Notes under the pieces: generated by a model
Told to the model about the DNA's origin: nothing
The model's input: the letters and a program-made list of their open reading frames with translations, nothing else
The model's database searches: none
Assembly: GCA_004293645.1 (NCBI GenBank)
Contig: REAB01000065.1
Coordinates: forward strand, 28,837 to 92,836
Length of the DNA: 64,000 nucleotides
Direction of reading: 5' to 3'
Source of the DNA: Cytophagia bacterium
GTDB taxonomy: Bacteria > Bacteroidota > Bacteroidia > Cytophagales > Spirosomataceae
Made by a program: the position numbers and the translations under genes
Shown: positions 52,828 to 59,991 of the stretch, one piece after another
Numbering within the stretch: position 1 is the stretch's first letter
Layout: every line of letters starts with the position of its first letter

Positions 52828-53388
52828 ATGACAAAGCCCCATAAATACCTTGCCATTGCCTACCTCTTACTTTGGGTATGGATAATATTATTTTGCCCAC
52901 CCACATACGCCCAACTACGAATCAGCCAGCCACCCACCGCCACCGCCAAAGTCATTCGAGTGCTCGACGGCGACACATTCGAGGTAATCCAAAACCTCCA
53001 AAAAGTACGGTGGAGAATATCAGGAATCGACGCGCCCGAACTCAAACAACCATTTGGCCAACAATCCGCCGACTCACTCACCAAAATACTCATCAATCGA
53101 ACCATCACCGTTCAGCTCCTCGGCAAAGACTTATTCCAACGCGACATCATAAACGTAACCCACATACAGGGCAAAAGATGCGACCTCGACAGCCTTATCA
53201 TAGCCAACGGTTGGGCGTGGTCCCAAAAAGGGTGGTATGCCAATGTGTACTACCTACACCGAGACCCCATCCAGTCAATCGCAGTAACACAAAAACGAGG
53301 CATTTGGCAATGCGACACCCCCGTTATACCCAAAATGTGGCGACGACTCAACGCCCATAATAAAAGACTCGCCAACAATTGCAACTAA
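52828..53388 (+). CDS. Secreted thermonuclease-family (SNase-like) protein
   Basis: 186 residues, signal peptide MTKPHKYLAIAYLLLWVWII ending CPPTYAQ. The SNase fold follows: ATAKVIRVLDGDTFEV (metal-binding Asp), RWRISGIDAPELKQPFG (Arg and Asp-x-Pro-Glu), then RDIINVTHIQGK and IANGWAWSQKGW. It should cut DNA or RNA outside the cytoplasm. Its export is unusual for a small phage-like element; it may attack host or competitor nucleic acids. Coding strand strongly C-rich. Confidence 0.88.
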   Translation: MTKPHKYLAIAYLLLWVWIILFCPPTYAQLRISQPPTATAKVIRVLDGDTFEVIQNLQKVRWRISGIDAPELKQPFGQQSADSLTKILINRTITVQLLGKDLFQRDIINVTHIQGKRCDLDSLIIANGWAWSQKGWYANVYYLHRDPIQSIAVTQKRGIWQCDTPVIPKMWRRLNAHNKRLANNCN

Positions 53389-53422
53389 CACAAAACCAAC
53401 ACTTTACCCCATACATACCAAA

Positions 53423-53836
53423 ATGAGCGCAACCACCACAAGCATCGTAATCAACTACGACCCCGCCGCCAAGCGGTTTCTTACCCCATACACCTACTTG
53501 GCCACCCGCAAAAAAATACCCCGCTCCGTCAATCCATTCGCCAGGTCATACAGAAGCCTCGTAATACAAGTACTACGAGCCAGAAGGCGCGGCGTTGTCG
53601 GTTTCTCATGGAACAAAACCGTTGCCAACCCAGTATTCTCACTCGAAGGCAACTTCAACGAGTGCGCACTATACCGTTTCTCCGACACAGGCACACTACT
53701 CACAATAGTATCAGGCACATTCATCGACGTATTGCGCCAGCTACACATGATAGCCCAAGCAGGAATCCCCCTGCACCAAGCCGCCGCCAAAGACGCAAAC
53801 TTCAACATCAGCCTCCAAGAAGTACCAGCCCCATAG
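53423..53836 (+). CDS. Element protein, paralogue of the next gene
   Basis: 137 residues, no signal peptide. It begins with a beta-hairpin-like pattern (SIVINYDPAAKRFLTPYTYL) and a basic segment (VIQVLRARRRGVVGFSW). The next protein (53868) shares its N-terminal layout: F/Y-N-x-x-x-K-x-F-x-x-x-Y-T-Y, then V-x-R-A-x-x-R-G. No family was recognised; a structural or nucleic-acid-binding role is possible. Confidence 0.6.
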   Translation: MSATTTSIVINYDPAAKRFLTPYTYLATRKKIPRSVNPFARSYRSLVIQVLRARRRGVVGFSWNKTVANPVFSLEGNFNECALYRFSDTGTLLTIVSGTFIDVLRQLHMIAQAGIPLHQAAAKDANFNISLQEVPAP

Positions 53837-53867
53837 CTTTAATCAACCCCATTAATCAATTTTACCC

Positions 53868-54275
53868 ATGGCAGCATTCACATTCAACACCACAACAAAA
53901 CAGTTCGATTTTAGCTACACCTACACAGACAGTTTAGGCAAAGTCAAAACCTCAAACACAAAACCACGTACTTGTGTAGGGCTTGCCAACCAAGTAATGC
54001 GCGCACAATCACGCGGCATTCCCTACGTAACAGGAACAGGAACAAGCGTACAACAATCAGGGCTACCCGTAGTCCTTTTTATCACAGGCGGGCCAGATGT
54101 TGGCTACACTGTATCAGTTATTGGGTACGGTGCAGAATCAGTCGTAAAAAACACCGCAGGAGATGCCCTACGCGAAGCCGTACGCCTCACCAAAGAATAC
54201 CCCAACAAAGAATTTCGCAAAGCCATGAGAGCCAAAAGATTCGACATCCTACTCGTTGGGCCAAACGTGCTTTAA
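53868..54275 (+). CDS. Element protein, paralogue of the previous gene
   Basis: 135 residues, beginning MAAFTFNTTTKQFDFSYTYT, with NQVMRAQSRGIPYVTGTGTS. Similar in its first half to the protein at 53423, and more Gly/Val-rich after that (GGPDVGYTVSVIGYGAESVV). Tandem position, 31 bases apart, suggests old duplication. Unknown function; located just before the candidate main structural protein. Confidence 0.6.
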   Translation: MAAFTFNTTTKQFDFSYTYTDSLGKVKTSNTKPRTCVGLANQVMRAQSRGIPYVTGTGTSVQQSGLPVVLFITGGPDVGYTVSVIGYGAESVVKNTAGDALREAVRLTKEYPNKEFRKAMRAKRFDILLVGPNVL

Positions 54276-54339
54276 AAGAGCAAAAATCAAAGACTAACAC
54301 TATTTTTATCAATCAAAACCCCCAAATTACCAATTACCA

Positions 54340-55074
54340 ATGGCAAAAAACACAGGCGTTATCCAGTTGCAAGGCAACGTAGGTAACTTAAACTTCACCA
54401 AAGGCGGCCAAGTACGCCAAAAACCAGCTTCACGCCCCGCCACAGCAGTGCGTACCCTCGAAAACAACAGCGAGTTCAAAACCCAAACCAAAGGCGCATC
54501 ACTCGTTGGCGAAGCATTCCGTGGTTGCATCACCAACGCCAAATCATCAAACTGGCACAACCGACTATCACAAGTCGTGCGCGAAATCATCAAACTTGAT
54601 TTAGTAAACCCACGCGGTCAGCGCGGCATCATCGACGACGAAACATCGCTCATCGAAGGCTACGAGTTCAACGAAAACGCCACCCTCGGCAGCATCTTGT
54701 ATGCACAACTCGACACCGACATCAACCGAATCACTGGTGTAACCACCGTAAAAGTACCCTCAATCGTTCCCGCCGTTTCCATAGCCGCACCACAAGGCGC
54801 TACCCACATCAAATACATCGCCTGTTCAGTAGCTATTGACTTTGAACTGGAAGAAACCGCAGTAACCGAACAAAAGTCATCTTTTGTAACACTCAACAAC
54901 GTTTCTCAATTGTTAGTAACAATGAACGTACCACAGGCCGCCAACGAAGCCCGCCCCATCTTGGTAGGTTTCGGCATTGAGTTCTACCAAGAAGTAAACG
55001 GCCAAAAGTACCTGTTACAAAACGGCCAGTACAACCCATTTGCAGTAGTCAAAGTAGACACAGGCGTAGTATAA
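54340..55074 (+). CDS. Candidate structural protein with MAKxxGxIxLxG N-terminus
   Basis: 244 residues. The start MAKNTGVIQLQGNVGNLNFT resembles a Bacteroidota-restricted group of uncharacterised proteins beginning MAKxxGxIxLxGxxGxxxFxK (from memory; not checked). Sequence continues with a Ser/Thr/Ala-rich body and a beta-rich C-terminal half (FVTLNNVSQLLVTMNVPQAA, GFGIEFYQEVNGQKYLLQNG). Base use is more even than in its neighbours, as in a highly expressed gene. A terminator follows. A capsid or coat role is a guess from position and composition. Confidence 0.55.
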   Translation: MAKNTGVIQLQGNVGNLNFTKGGQVRQKPASRPATAVRTLENNSEFKTQTKGASLVGEAFRGCITNAKSSNWHNRLSQVVREIIKLDLVNPRGQRGIIDDETSLIEGYEFNENATLGSILYAQLDTDINRITGVTTVKVPSIVPAVSIAAPQGATHIKYIACSVAIDFELEETAVTEQKSSFVTLNNVSQLLVTMNVPQAANEARPILVGFGIEFYQEVNGQKYLLQNGQYNPFAVVKVDTGVV

Positions 55075-55113
55075 AAACGTAGGTACAAGGCACGCCTTGT
55101 ATCAGTATCAAAA

Positions 55114-55149
55114 CAAAAAACGACGGGAAACCCCCGCCGTTTTTTTTTG
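55114..55149 (+). terminator. Terminator after the candidate structural gene
   Basis: aaaaaacgacgggaaacccc followed by cgccg and nine T: stem with one mismatch and a T run. Confidence 0.75.
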
Positions 55150-55179
55150 TGGAAAAAAATTTTGAAAAAATTGTTCAAA

Positions 55180-55223
55180 AGCCATACACAAGCCATACAT
55201 AAGCCGTACATAAGCCGTGCATA
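55180..55223 (+). repeat. Four 11-bp tandem repeats
   Basis: agccatacaca, agccatacata, agccgtacata, agccgtgcata in direct tandem, preceded by an AT-rich stretch (55149-55179). The period is about one helical turn. Confidence 0.75.
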
Positions 55224-55246
55224 CAGCCCCATGTTCAACATTCAAT

Positions 55247-55498
55247 TCACCTCAAAATAGAGCCTAAATTATGCCGTTTCCAGTCCACAGTAGTCTGGCT
55301 CACCGCCGCCACCGCAGCACCAGCAGCCACCATATAACCCGCCACACTCACCACCACCGCAGGCAAAGCCACCCCAGCAGTAATCACAGTAGTGCCCACC
55401 GCAGTCAGCACAAGGCCAATGTTCCGAATCACACGAAAAAACCTGGGAGTCGGGGCCTTCACCCGCTCCACCAGCGTCATACTTTCTTGAGTTACCAT
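55247..55498 (-). CDS. Small two-span membrane protein
   Basis: 83 residues: VERVKAPTPRFFRVIRNIGL followed by two hydrophobic spans (VLTAVGTTVITAGVALPAVVV and SVAGYMVAAGAAVAAVS) and a short tail. Small proteins with 'KAPTPxFFxxxRxIG' followed by this hydrophobic stretch are familiar in Bacteroidota elements, function unknown. Overlaps the amidase gene by 7 bases; in a lysis-type block it could be a holin (inference). Confidence 0.65.
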   Translation of the reverse strand: MVTQESMTLVERVKAPTPRFFRVIRNIGLVLTAVGTTVITAGVALPAVVVSVAGYMVAAGAAVAAVSQTTVDWKRHNLGSILR

Positions 55499-56244
55499 AA
55501 TTGATATTTGCGGGGCCGCCCGCGCGGTATTTGATATTTGTTATTTGTCCGAAACGCCATAATAGCAATCACATTACCCTGCTGATACGTCTCCTTCACA
55601 AAAAAACCCTGCTGTCTAAGCCCCTTATTCCTACCAACATTATAAGTTTTAGGAGGCAAATACAAAGTACCATTCCGAAACCCCAACGAAGTGCCAACAG
55701 CATTTATATCAGCCTTGCCACCTGCACGAGCCCGCCAGTTAGAAGTATTTCCCTGCCCAGTTACAAAGTTCAAACCACCATGAAACCACAACGCCACCCC
55801 CACATGATAACCACCATCAGAACGACGAAACAGCACCACAAAAATCTCATCACAAGCAGGCAATTGACGCGCCTTACTACGCCAACCATTCCGCACGTCC
55901 CAAACTATACATTCAGACTTGCGCCAGTTCCAAGCCAACGGCATAGCGGCCTTCGTTATACCAACCAGTTTCAAACCCGATTGCTCCACAAAAAACCCAA
56001 TACTCGTACCACAATAAGGCGCAGTAAGCGGCAAATTCCCCCACCTATTCAAAGCATATATCAAACTATCATCGTTGGCACCAGTACGCTCAACTCGGTT
56101 ATGATACTTCAAGTATATTCTTCTAACAACAGCAGTAGCACAGTTATCGCCTACGGCATCAACAGGTAAGATTTGAGCCAACGATACACCAGCGATAAAG
56201 TTAAAGACAACATAAAAAACAAAGTGAAATCTCGCTCGTAACAT
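55492..56244 (-). CDS. Secreted CHAP/NlpC-type cell-wall amidase
   Basis: 250 residues, signal peptide ending IAGVSLAQ. The papain-like triad can be picked out: Cys78 in APYCGTSIGFFVEQSG, His147 in GGYHVGVALWF, Asn166 in TGQGNTSN, the order and spacing of CHAP-type peptidoglycan hydrolases. C-terminal third unrecognised (LYLPPKTYNVGRNKGLRQQG); the last residues are encoded by a copy of the GC-rich motif (55510-55527). It probably acts in lysis or entry. It overlaps the membrane protein genes on both sides. Confidence 0.72.
   Translation of the reverse strand: MLRARFHFVFYVVFNFIAGVSLAQILPVDAVGDNCATAVVRRIYLKYHNRVERTGANDDSLIYALNRWGNLPLTAPYCGTSIGFFVEQSGLKLVGITKAAMPLAWNWRKSECIVWDVRNGWRSKARQLPACDEIFVVLFRRSDGGYHVGVALWFHGGLNFVTGQGNTSNWRARAGGKADINAVGTSLGFRNGTLYLPPKTYNVGRNKGLRQQGFFVKETYQQGNVIAIMAFRTNNKYQIPRGRPRKYQLW
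55510..55527 (-). repeat. GC-rich dispersed motif, copy at 55.5 kb
   Basis: gcggggccgcccgcgcgg, complement matching 48731-48748 at 17 of 18 bases; both copies are preceded by 'ata' on the matching strand. It lies in the 3' end of the amidase gene. Confidence 0.7.
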
Positions 56245-56678
56245 TTGAATCTCTTTTGGGCCGATAAATTATTGACATTACTCTTATCACTCTCAAAATC
56301 AGGATAGCCCCGCGTCAAAAGTGGATTCTCGTACAAATAGTACACCCCATTACTCTTCACATACATCATAATCTTGGCCAGCACAAGGCTATTCAGCATC
56401 GTAAAAACCACGTCCAAACCCTCAATCATCACCTTGTAGCCTTCGGGCGAAGGCCCATCACTACTACTCTCAAAAACAACAGACCGAAGCACATTCAAAA
56501 CCCAAACATTCAGCAGCAAAACCACCACACAAATACCCGAAACCGAGAAACCAAACAAGAACCGCCAAATCGTCAAACGAGGCTTAACAGTCTTAGAAAC
56601 AGGGCTTTCAGCATCAGCAACAGCCGCAGCACCTTGCGGCACATTAATAGGCGTATTCATCTTCAATAAATTATTCAT
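56151..56678 (-). CDS. Membrane protein of the element, unknown
   Basis: 175 residues with three hydrophobic segments (FLFGFSVSGICVVVLLLNVWV; VVFTMLNSLVLAKIMMYV; LFFMLSLTLSLVYRWL). It overlaps the amidase start by 94 bases in another frame, a large overlap that suggests compression. An internal ATG (56660) is an alternative start. No family was recognised; membership in a membrane/lysis block is likely. Confidence 0.6.
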   Translation of the reverse strand: MNNLLKMNTPINVPQGAAAVADAESPVSKTVKPRLTIWRFLFGFSVSGICVVVLLLNVWVLNVLRSVVFESSSDGPSPEGYKVMIEGLDVVFTMLNSLVLAKIMMYVKSNGVYYLYENPLLTRGYPDFESDKSNVNNLSAQKRFKCYERDFTLFFMLSLTLSLVYRWLKSYLLMP

Positions 56679-56679
56679 C

Positions 56680-56898
56680 TCAAATCTGGTTTAGCATACG
56701 TTCCGAATCAGTTTTAACCTCACTCAAACGCCTACGCGTCCCATCTTCCACCTCTTTTCTTAGCCAACTGCGAACCTTAGACAACACCAAAACCTTGTCA
56801 TTGTCATCAGCAAAATAACGCCCCAGGCCATCAATAATACTCTCCGCCAACTCATCAGTCGTAGGGTTCACAAACTCATCTTGCTCCTGCATATTCAT
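56680..56898 (-). CDS. Small acidic helical protein, unknown
   Basis: 72 residues: MNMQEQDEFVNPTTDELAES, then IIDGLGRYFADDNDKVLVLS and a charged helix (KVRSWLRKEVEDGTRRRLSE). First gene of the leftward block. Part of its sequence recurs in decayed form at 59654-59712. Confidence 0.65.
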   Translation of the reverse strand: MNMQEQDEFVNPTTDELAESIIDGLGRYFADDNDKVLVLSKVRSWLRKEVEDGTRRRLSEVKTDSERMLNQI

Positions 56899-56902
56899 CT
56901 AA

Positions 56903-56932
56903 TTTTTTGAGTGTTTTAACACTTCAAAAATA
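56903..56932 (-). promoter_or_regulatory. Promoter and operator-like hairpin of the leftward block
   Basis: A minus-strand TATTTTTG box (56925-56932) overlaps an inverted repeat tttttgagtg / cacttcaaaaa (56904-56930). The dyad lies at the expected transcript start, just before the start codon at 56898. Confidence 0.55.
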
Positions 56933-57090
56933 CCACAAAACCCCACAAAAAAACCAAATACCGTCATTATTGAACAATCCCTATCAGTCTTTACAGGCCA
57001 TGAAAAACCCGCCAAAAACGCCCATAACTTCACACCCAAATCAATAATGATTCAACCAAAAAACAACCGCGCGGGCGTTACCGAAACACA

Positions 57091-57702
57091 ATGAAAAGTC
57101 TATTAAAATTATTGTTTGTCTCAATTATGGTATTGAGCATGAGTTGCACAGAAGCAACAAACGTAGAAGCAAAAGAAGAACCAAAAACCAGTGGAGTAAA
57201 AAACGAACCTAAAGGCAGTAGAGTTGGTGACGCAGACAAACCATATGTTATGGTGTCATTTAATAGATGGCATGGTATGAACAACTCAGCAGCCATAAGG
57301 CAACAATACAATATAAACACAACAAATTCTGGGGCATTAGGTCTATACATTTATTCAACCGCTGCACATCAACAAAACGCATGGACAACATTCAAAAACC
57401 AGTTCTCGCAAATAATGGCCGAAGGGAATAAAACAGCCTTATTGGATAATTTTACACAATTGGCATGGGACGGACAACCAGTATTTTACCCACTTTCAGC
57501 ACATGGAATAAAGATATTCCACATAGCAATATCAGGGTCAGGATACGTGTTGCAAAGAAAAGAAAATGGATCACTTGTAAACGTAGTAAGTAGAAACACC
57601 CTGGGAGAAATAATAGACTACTTAGAGTTTATAAGACAAAACGGAACAGAATACCACAAGCTGGCAGTTATAACAATGAACATTAGCGCAGAAAATCCTT
57701 AA
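57091..57702 (+). CDS. Lipoprotein, unknown (possible cargo)
   Basis: 203 residues, lipoprotein signal MKSLLKLLFVSIMVLSMSC (Cys19), then a Lys/Glu-rich linker and a soluble domain (YVMVSFNRWHGMNNSAAIRQ; GLYIYSTAAHQQNAWTTFKN; GEIIDYLEFIRQNGTEYHKL). Its base use is more balanced than that of the element's other genes, suggesting later arrival. It ends sharing TTAA with the next convergent gene. No family was recognised. Confidence 0.65.
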   Translation: MKSLLKLLFVSIMVLSMSCTEATNVEAKEEPKTSGVKNEPKGSRVGDADKPYVMVSFNRWHGMNNSAAIRQQYNINTTNSGALGLYIYSTAAHQQNAWTTFKNQFSQIMAEGNKTALLDNFTQLAWDGQPVFYPLSAHGIKIFHIAISGSGYVLQRKENGSLVNVVSRNTLGEIIDYLEFIRQNGTEYHKLAVITMNISAENP

Positions 57703-58277
57703 AGCTGTTCCCGAATATCCATCTTAGCTACAATCTGCTGGGACTTGCCAGCGTAATCAGGTAAATTGATGTAAAACTCCCCCAACTTAGGCGACAACAC
57801 GGCATAGCCCACAACCGCCTTATTCAACAGTTGCGCATCAACAGGCTTTAACCGCGTGCAAGTTCCAGTTAGTTCTACCCGATTCGTAGCCCCCAACACA
57901 GTAGGAGCAACCGCCGTAAACGTAGCCACAAATTCAAAATCATTACCTTTCAATGGGCCAGTACAATACCCCAAATAGGCCACCTGCACCTGCAAAGTAT
58001 TGACATCTTTCCTACTTACCCAAGCCTTAGAAAGTCCACTAATTACCGAAGTACAAGGCACACGCTTACTGAAATAATCCAACGCATTTACATTGTACTC
58101 ATAATACCCACCCAAAATACTGTGCAGCGCATCAGACTTATCAATAGGGCGTTTATCCAAATCAATACGAATGTCTGGCACAACAACAGGTACAACAACG
58201 GGCGTAACTGGCTCATCAACAGGTTTCTTGCAACTCAATAAAAGTACCAAGCACAACAACCCAAGTACAGTTTTCAT
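57699..58277 (-). CDS. Lipoprotein, unknown
   Basis: 192 residues from ATG 58277 (a TTG two codons earlier is the other option). Signal MKTVLGLLCLVLLLSC (Cys16), a Pro/Val linker (KKPVDEPVTPVVVPVVVPDI), then a beta-rich domain with three Cys (CTSVISG, YLGYCTGPL, LTGTCTRL). Convergent with the preceding gene; the two stop codons share TTAA. No family was recognised. Confidence 0.65.
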   Translation of the reverse strand: MKTVLGLLCLVLLLSCKKPVDEPVTPVVVPVVVPDIRIDLDKRPIDKSDALHSILGGYYEYNVNALDYFSKRVPCTSVISGLSKAWVSRKDVNTLQVQVAYLGYCTGPLKGNDFEFVATFTAVAPTVLGATNRVELTGTCTRLKPVDAQLLNKAVVGYAVLSPKLGEFYINLPDYAGKSQQIVAKMDIREQL

Positions 58278-58324
58278 AATCAAGAATATCTAAGTTAAAA
58301 CAAACACAAAACTATACAACAACT

Positions 58325-59032
58325 ATGACAACCGCAACCGTACAGCAAGGACAAAACGCCGACAATATTGGCTATGGACTACTCAACAAACCCCGCGCCA
58401 TGCGCGCCATAGTGCGCTTCACCGATTCTTGTATTTATAATCACAACAACGCCGACCAAGCAGATTGGAACAAACTGATGGGGTTCTTCGACGGATATTT
58501 CAACAATCCGCGCTCGGTACGCTGGGGCTGGCGGTGGAGTGTAACCAACAACTGCATCGAAATAGCACCCTATGTCCACCACGCAGGAAGCATCATCTTG
58601 CCACCGAGCAGCCAATGGATTCAAATACCAATCAATGCATGGGTAGAACTCCGAATCCTCATCGACCGCCCCAACAACAAATACGTTTTCAAATGCAGCC
58701 TAAACGGCAACAATACCACCCACGAGGTAGCAGTAAACAGCCTTGCAAACACATACGAAAGCGATTGTTTTTGGGATTTACTATATTTCGGGGGTAGTCA
58801 GACAGCCCCCCAAAACGTCAGCGTTGATTACAATGTCATTGTAGTAGGCGCATTGCGTCGCTATCGTTGCCACAGCGCAACAAGCTCGTGGCGCGTATCA
58901 TACACCGACAGCGACTTAGACCGCAATTCGTACTATGGCACCGCCAACGAAGACATTACCATCATTGCCAGCGCAGGGAGCTTGGTAACAACCCTCGGAA
59001 ATGTTCAAGTAACCGACTTAGGACCAGCTTAA
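58325..59032 (+). CDS. Candidate surface/structural beta-sandwich protein
   Basis: 235 residues, no signal peptide. It is Trp-, Asn- and Tyr-rich with alternating beta strands (PRSVRWGWRWSVTNNCIEIA; WVELRILIDRPNNKYVFKCS; NTYESDCFWDLLYFGG), like a lectin-type jelly roll, followed by a small C-terminal module (WRVSYTDSDLDRNSYYGTAN). An attachment or spike protein of the element is plausible; no family was recognised. Ends in a TTAA shared with the next convergent gene. Confidence 0.6.
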   Translation: MTTATVQQGQNADNIGYGLLNKPRAMRAIVRFTDSCIYNHNNADQADWNKLMGFFDGYFNNPRSVRWGWRWSVTNNCIEIAPYVHHAGSIILPPSSQWIQIPINAWVELRILIDRPNNKYVFKCSLNGNNTTHEVAVNSLANTYESDCFWDLLYFGGSQTAPQNVSVDYNVIVVGALRRYRCHSATSSWRVSYTDSDLDRNSYYGTANEDITIIASAGSLVTTLGNVQVTDLGPA

Positions 59033-59499
59033 TTAGACAAGCCCACCAAGTCAGCATTAACAATACTTGACCAATCACCTCCAAAAGGTGCATTCAAACG
59101 AACTTCCAATACATTCCCATTCAACCGAACGCTACCCTCAACGGTGGCGTTCGGCATAAAATCAGGTGTCAAGTTTTCCAATTTACCCCGCACCACATAC
59201 ACCCGCTCAGACTGCAAACGCAACATCTTAAACGTACTACCAAATCCATAAACCACCCCATCAGCTTTGCCCTTCAATGAATAAACAACAGTCGTACTAT
59301 CAGCAGTATGAGAAAGCGTAGCAAAATGCCTGTCCTCAAAAGATTTTGCACTACCAAATCGCTTCCTAAACACCTCCGACGGAACACCGCTAACAACTTC
59401 AAAACGACTACCAACAACCAATGCAGTACTCCCCACATCGTTACGCTTACAACCCCAAAACAAGAAAAGGCACACAGAAAAAGTAAGAAAGAATCGCAT
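59029..59499 (-). CDS. Lipoprotein, unknown
   Basis: 156 residues from ATG 59499, which gives a clean lipoprotein signal MRFFLTFSVCLFLFWGC (Cys17); an ATG at 59523 would add eight residues. The body has valine-rich beta strands (TTVVYSLKGKADGVVYGFGS; RVYVVRGKLENL; VEGSVRLNGNVLEVRLN). No family was recognised. Last intact gene of the element on this side. Confidence 0.62.
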   Translation of the reverse strand: MRFFLTFSVCLFLFWGCKRNDVGSTALVVGSRFEVVSGVPSEVFRKRFGSAKSFEDRHFATLSHTADSTTVVYSLKGKADGVVYGFGSTFKMLRLQSERVYVVRGKLENLTPDFMPNATVEGSVRLNGNVLEVRLNAPFGGDWSSIVNADLVGLSN

Positions 59500-59572
59500 A
59501 AGTAGAAGAATTAAATTAGCCATACAAAAATAAGCAACTTATTAAATCAAACAAACATTGCCCCCAAATCTA

Positions 59573-59637
59573 CCGCCTGTTGAATTATCTCGAAGATTGG
59601 AACAGTACCAGTTTTAAAAAGATAACGCAACAGGCGG
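59573..59637. terminator. Long hairpin at the right side of the element
   Basis: ccgcctgttgaattatc and agataacgcaacaggcgg pair over 10 bp (ccgcctgttg) and again over 6 bp (ttatct), followed by a T run on the + strand. It may be a terminator or a recombination-type structure. Confidence 0.6.
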
Positions 59638-59653
59638 CTTTTTTATGAGCAAT

Positions 59654-59712
59654 ACCCTGTCATTGTCATCAGTAAAATAACGCCCTAAGCCCTCAATAAT
59701 ACTCTCCGCCAA
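59654..59712 (-). pseudogene. Relic of a second copy of the 72-residue element gene
   Basis: 59 bases match 56792-56850 in 54 positions, and the minus-strand reading is LAESIIEGLGRYFTDDNDRV against LAESIIDGLGRYFADDNDKV. Only this fragment of the gene remains. It stops exactly where the truncated host gene begins. Confidence 0.75.
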
Positions 59713-59989
59713 AATCACGCTCGAAGGCTTCAAGCTGTCCAAAAAGAAGGAGCAAACAAACGCAATCGTTACGGCTTTCTCTCATCTGGGTGGATTCCCC
59801 ATCAAAGCAATCTTTACGCTCCACGATTTTCGAGAAAAAGAACTATTCGATGACGAAAAAAGCAAGGAGTTTGTAGAAATCAAAAAGAACATCAAAGCGC
59901 AAAACGCCCTCTATACCACGTTTCAGGAACTTTCTACCGAAGTAACCCAAAACCTCAACACTGAAACGCAACTCGAAATCTTTCCATAA
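59711..59989 (+). pseudogene. C-terminal fragment of a truncated host gene
   Basis: An open frame of 92 codons without a start: KITLEGFKLSKKKEQTNAIV through FPIKAIFTLHDFREKELFDD to TQLEIFP and TAA. The 5' part is missing; upstream is element DNA. It is three bases before the next gene and on the same strand. I do not recognise the family. Its 5' portion was not found at the left border of the element. Confidence 0.65.
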
Positions 59990-59991
59990 CC

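Noticed and set aside
52872..53360. + strand 162-codon frame overlapping the thermonuclease
   Set aside because: Pro/His/Arg/Thr-rich shadow of the SNase gene caused by the C-rich strand.
55501..56169. + strand open frame of 222 codons
   Set aside because: Opposite to the amidase, whose signal peptide and Cys/His/Asn pattern are convincing; the open frame follows from the A/C-rich strand.
59573..59637. Integron attC site
   Set aside because: GTTGAAT fits one side, but the opposing RYYYAAC is absent and no integron integrase is present.
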